A stretch of 5,425 nucleotides of DNA, taken from JABICX01 sp964528765. GTDB lineage: Archaea > Nanobdellota > Nanobdellia > UBA10117 > JABICX01. The notes under the pieces are model-generated. The model was not told where the DNA came from, did not search any database, and saw nothing but the letters and a program-made list of their open reading frames with translations. Both the position numbers and the translations under genes were made by a program. Positions 5,058-5,425 of this stretch are shown here, piece after piece (positions within the stretch are counted from its first letter, which is position 1; every line of letters begins with the position of its first letter). The DNA is taken from contig CAZGVA010000056.1 in NCBI GenBank assembly GCA_964528765.1, positions 1-5,425 of the forward strand, written 5' to 3'.

Positions 5058-5425
5058 TACAAAACTAGCTAAAAAACCTAAAATTGAACAAATTGCAATT
5101 GGTGGTAATGCCGGCATTGCTCGCCTTTGTGTTTGATTTGTTAATAGATAAAATACAACTCCTGCTCCAATTGTGGCTCCAACTGCAATATATATCGCTG
5201 TTGCAAAACTTATTGCTAAAGCTGATACCGCAAATATAAGTGGGAATGCTAAATCACCTGTTCCTAAAAGTAAAAATCCTTTTTTTGGTTTTACATCTTT
5301 AATTGGAGCAAACCAATCTTGGAATTTAACTGGAACCACTAAAGATAACAAAAGCCCTCGATTAATTAAACCTGTAAACATTTTTACCATATGTTTTGTT
5401 TGATAAACCGCCAAAACATCATATA
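5052..5425 (-). CDS. Presenilin/signal-peptide-peptidase-like aspartyl protease (partial, 5' end outside window)
   Basis: The frame is open from the right edge to TGA 5054-5052 and gives 123 residues, the C-terminal half of an archaeal A22-type intramembrane protease. The first visible residues are YDVLAVYQTKHMVKMF, with the catalytic YD of the sixth membrane segment at 5423-5418. GTGD (residues 54-57 of the fragment, Asp codon 5255-5253) is the GxGD motif of the seventh. MPALPPI (103-109) carries the PAL motif of the ninth. Hydrophobic segments lie around 20-33, 49-71, 73-94 and 106-123. All hallmark residues are intact, so the enzyme should be active on transmembrane helices. The first TTG, at 5414, is not the start because conserved YD lies upstream of it. 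The gene ends about 17 residues after PAL, as usual for the family. It converges with hef with 6 shared bases and no gap for a terminator. Confidence 0.93.
   Translation of the reverse strand, partial: YDVLAVYQTKHMVKMFTGLINRGLLLSLVVPVKFQDWFAPIKDVKPKKGFLLLGTGDLAFPLIFAVSALAISFATAIYIAVGATIGAGVVFYLLTNQTQRRAMPALPPIAICSILGFLASFVL

Noticed and set aside
5173..5403. Plus-strand open frame opposite the presenilin-like gene, and similar frames opposite or inside hef and the nuclease gene
   Set aside because: These are shadows: the minus-strand frame carries YD, GxGD and PAL motifs, and hef and the nuclease carry full family motifs.

Overview
The window looks like the chromosome of an AT-rich archaeon. 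The evidence is a Hef-type helicase-nuclease (the XPF-family protein of Euryarchaeota and many DPANN lineages), an archaeal presenilin-like protease, a site-2-protease-like membrane protein, and TATA-like boxes about 20-30 bases before start codons with no Shine-Dalgarno sequence. A small-genome DPANN lineage such as the Woesearchaeota/Pacearchaeota group is my best guess, but this is inference from gene content and style only.

Layout. Positions 1-435 (minus strand) hold the 5' part of an unrecognised protein with an N-terminal coiled coil and a winged-helix DNA-binding domain; its 3' end is outside the window. Positions 436-672 are a 237-base gap with more G+C than its surroundings (about 40% by hand count over 481-660). 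It is crowded with short inverted repeats and TTCCGAT motifs. Positions 673-1098 (minus) encode a small Nudix hydrolase with a perfect Nudix box. Positions 1157-1930 (minus) encode a Cas4/RecB-like PD-(D/E)XK nuclease with a Cys cluster and an extra N-terminal four-Cys motif; no CRISPR or other cas gene is present. An 86-base divergent gap follows. Positions 2017-2799 (plus) encode a multi-pass M50/site-2-protease-like protein that has HExxH but no Asp in the second metal-ligand region. Positions 2841-5057 (plus) encode full-length Hef. Positions 5052-5425 (minus) encode the C-terminal half of a presenilin/signal-peptide-peptidase-like aspartyl protease with the YD, GxGD and PAL motifs; its 5' end is outside the window. 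The hef and presenilin genes converge and overlap by 6 bases.

How the genes fit together. Hef and the Cas4-like nuclease suggest DNA repair and fork processing, and the Nudix enzyme nucleotide clean-up. The two intramembrane-protease families on either side of hef suggest membrane proteolysis, but no direct functional link is visible. The least explained parts are the winged-helix gene with its structured, motif-rich upstream region, the unusual second motif of the S2P-like protein, and the stand-alone Cas4-like nuclease. I see no complete new defence or mobile system in this window.
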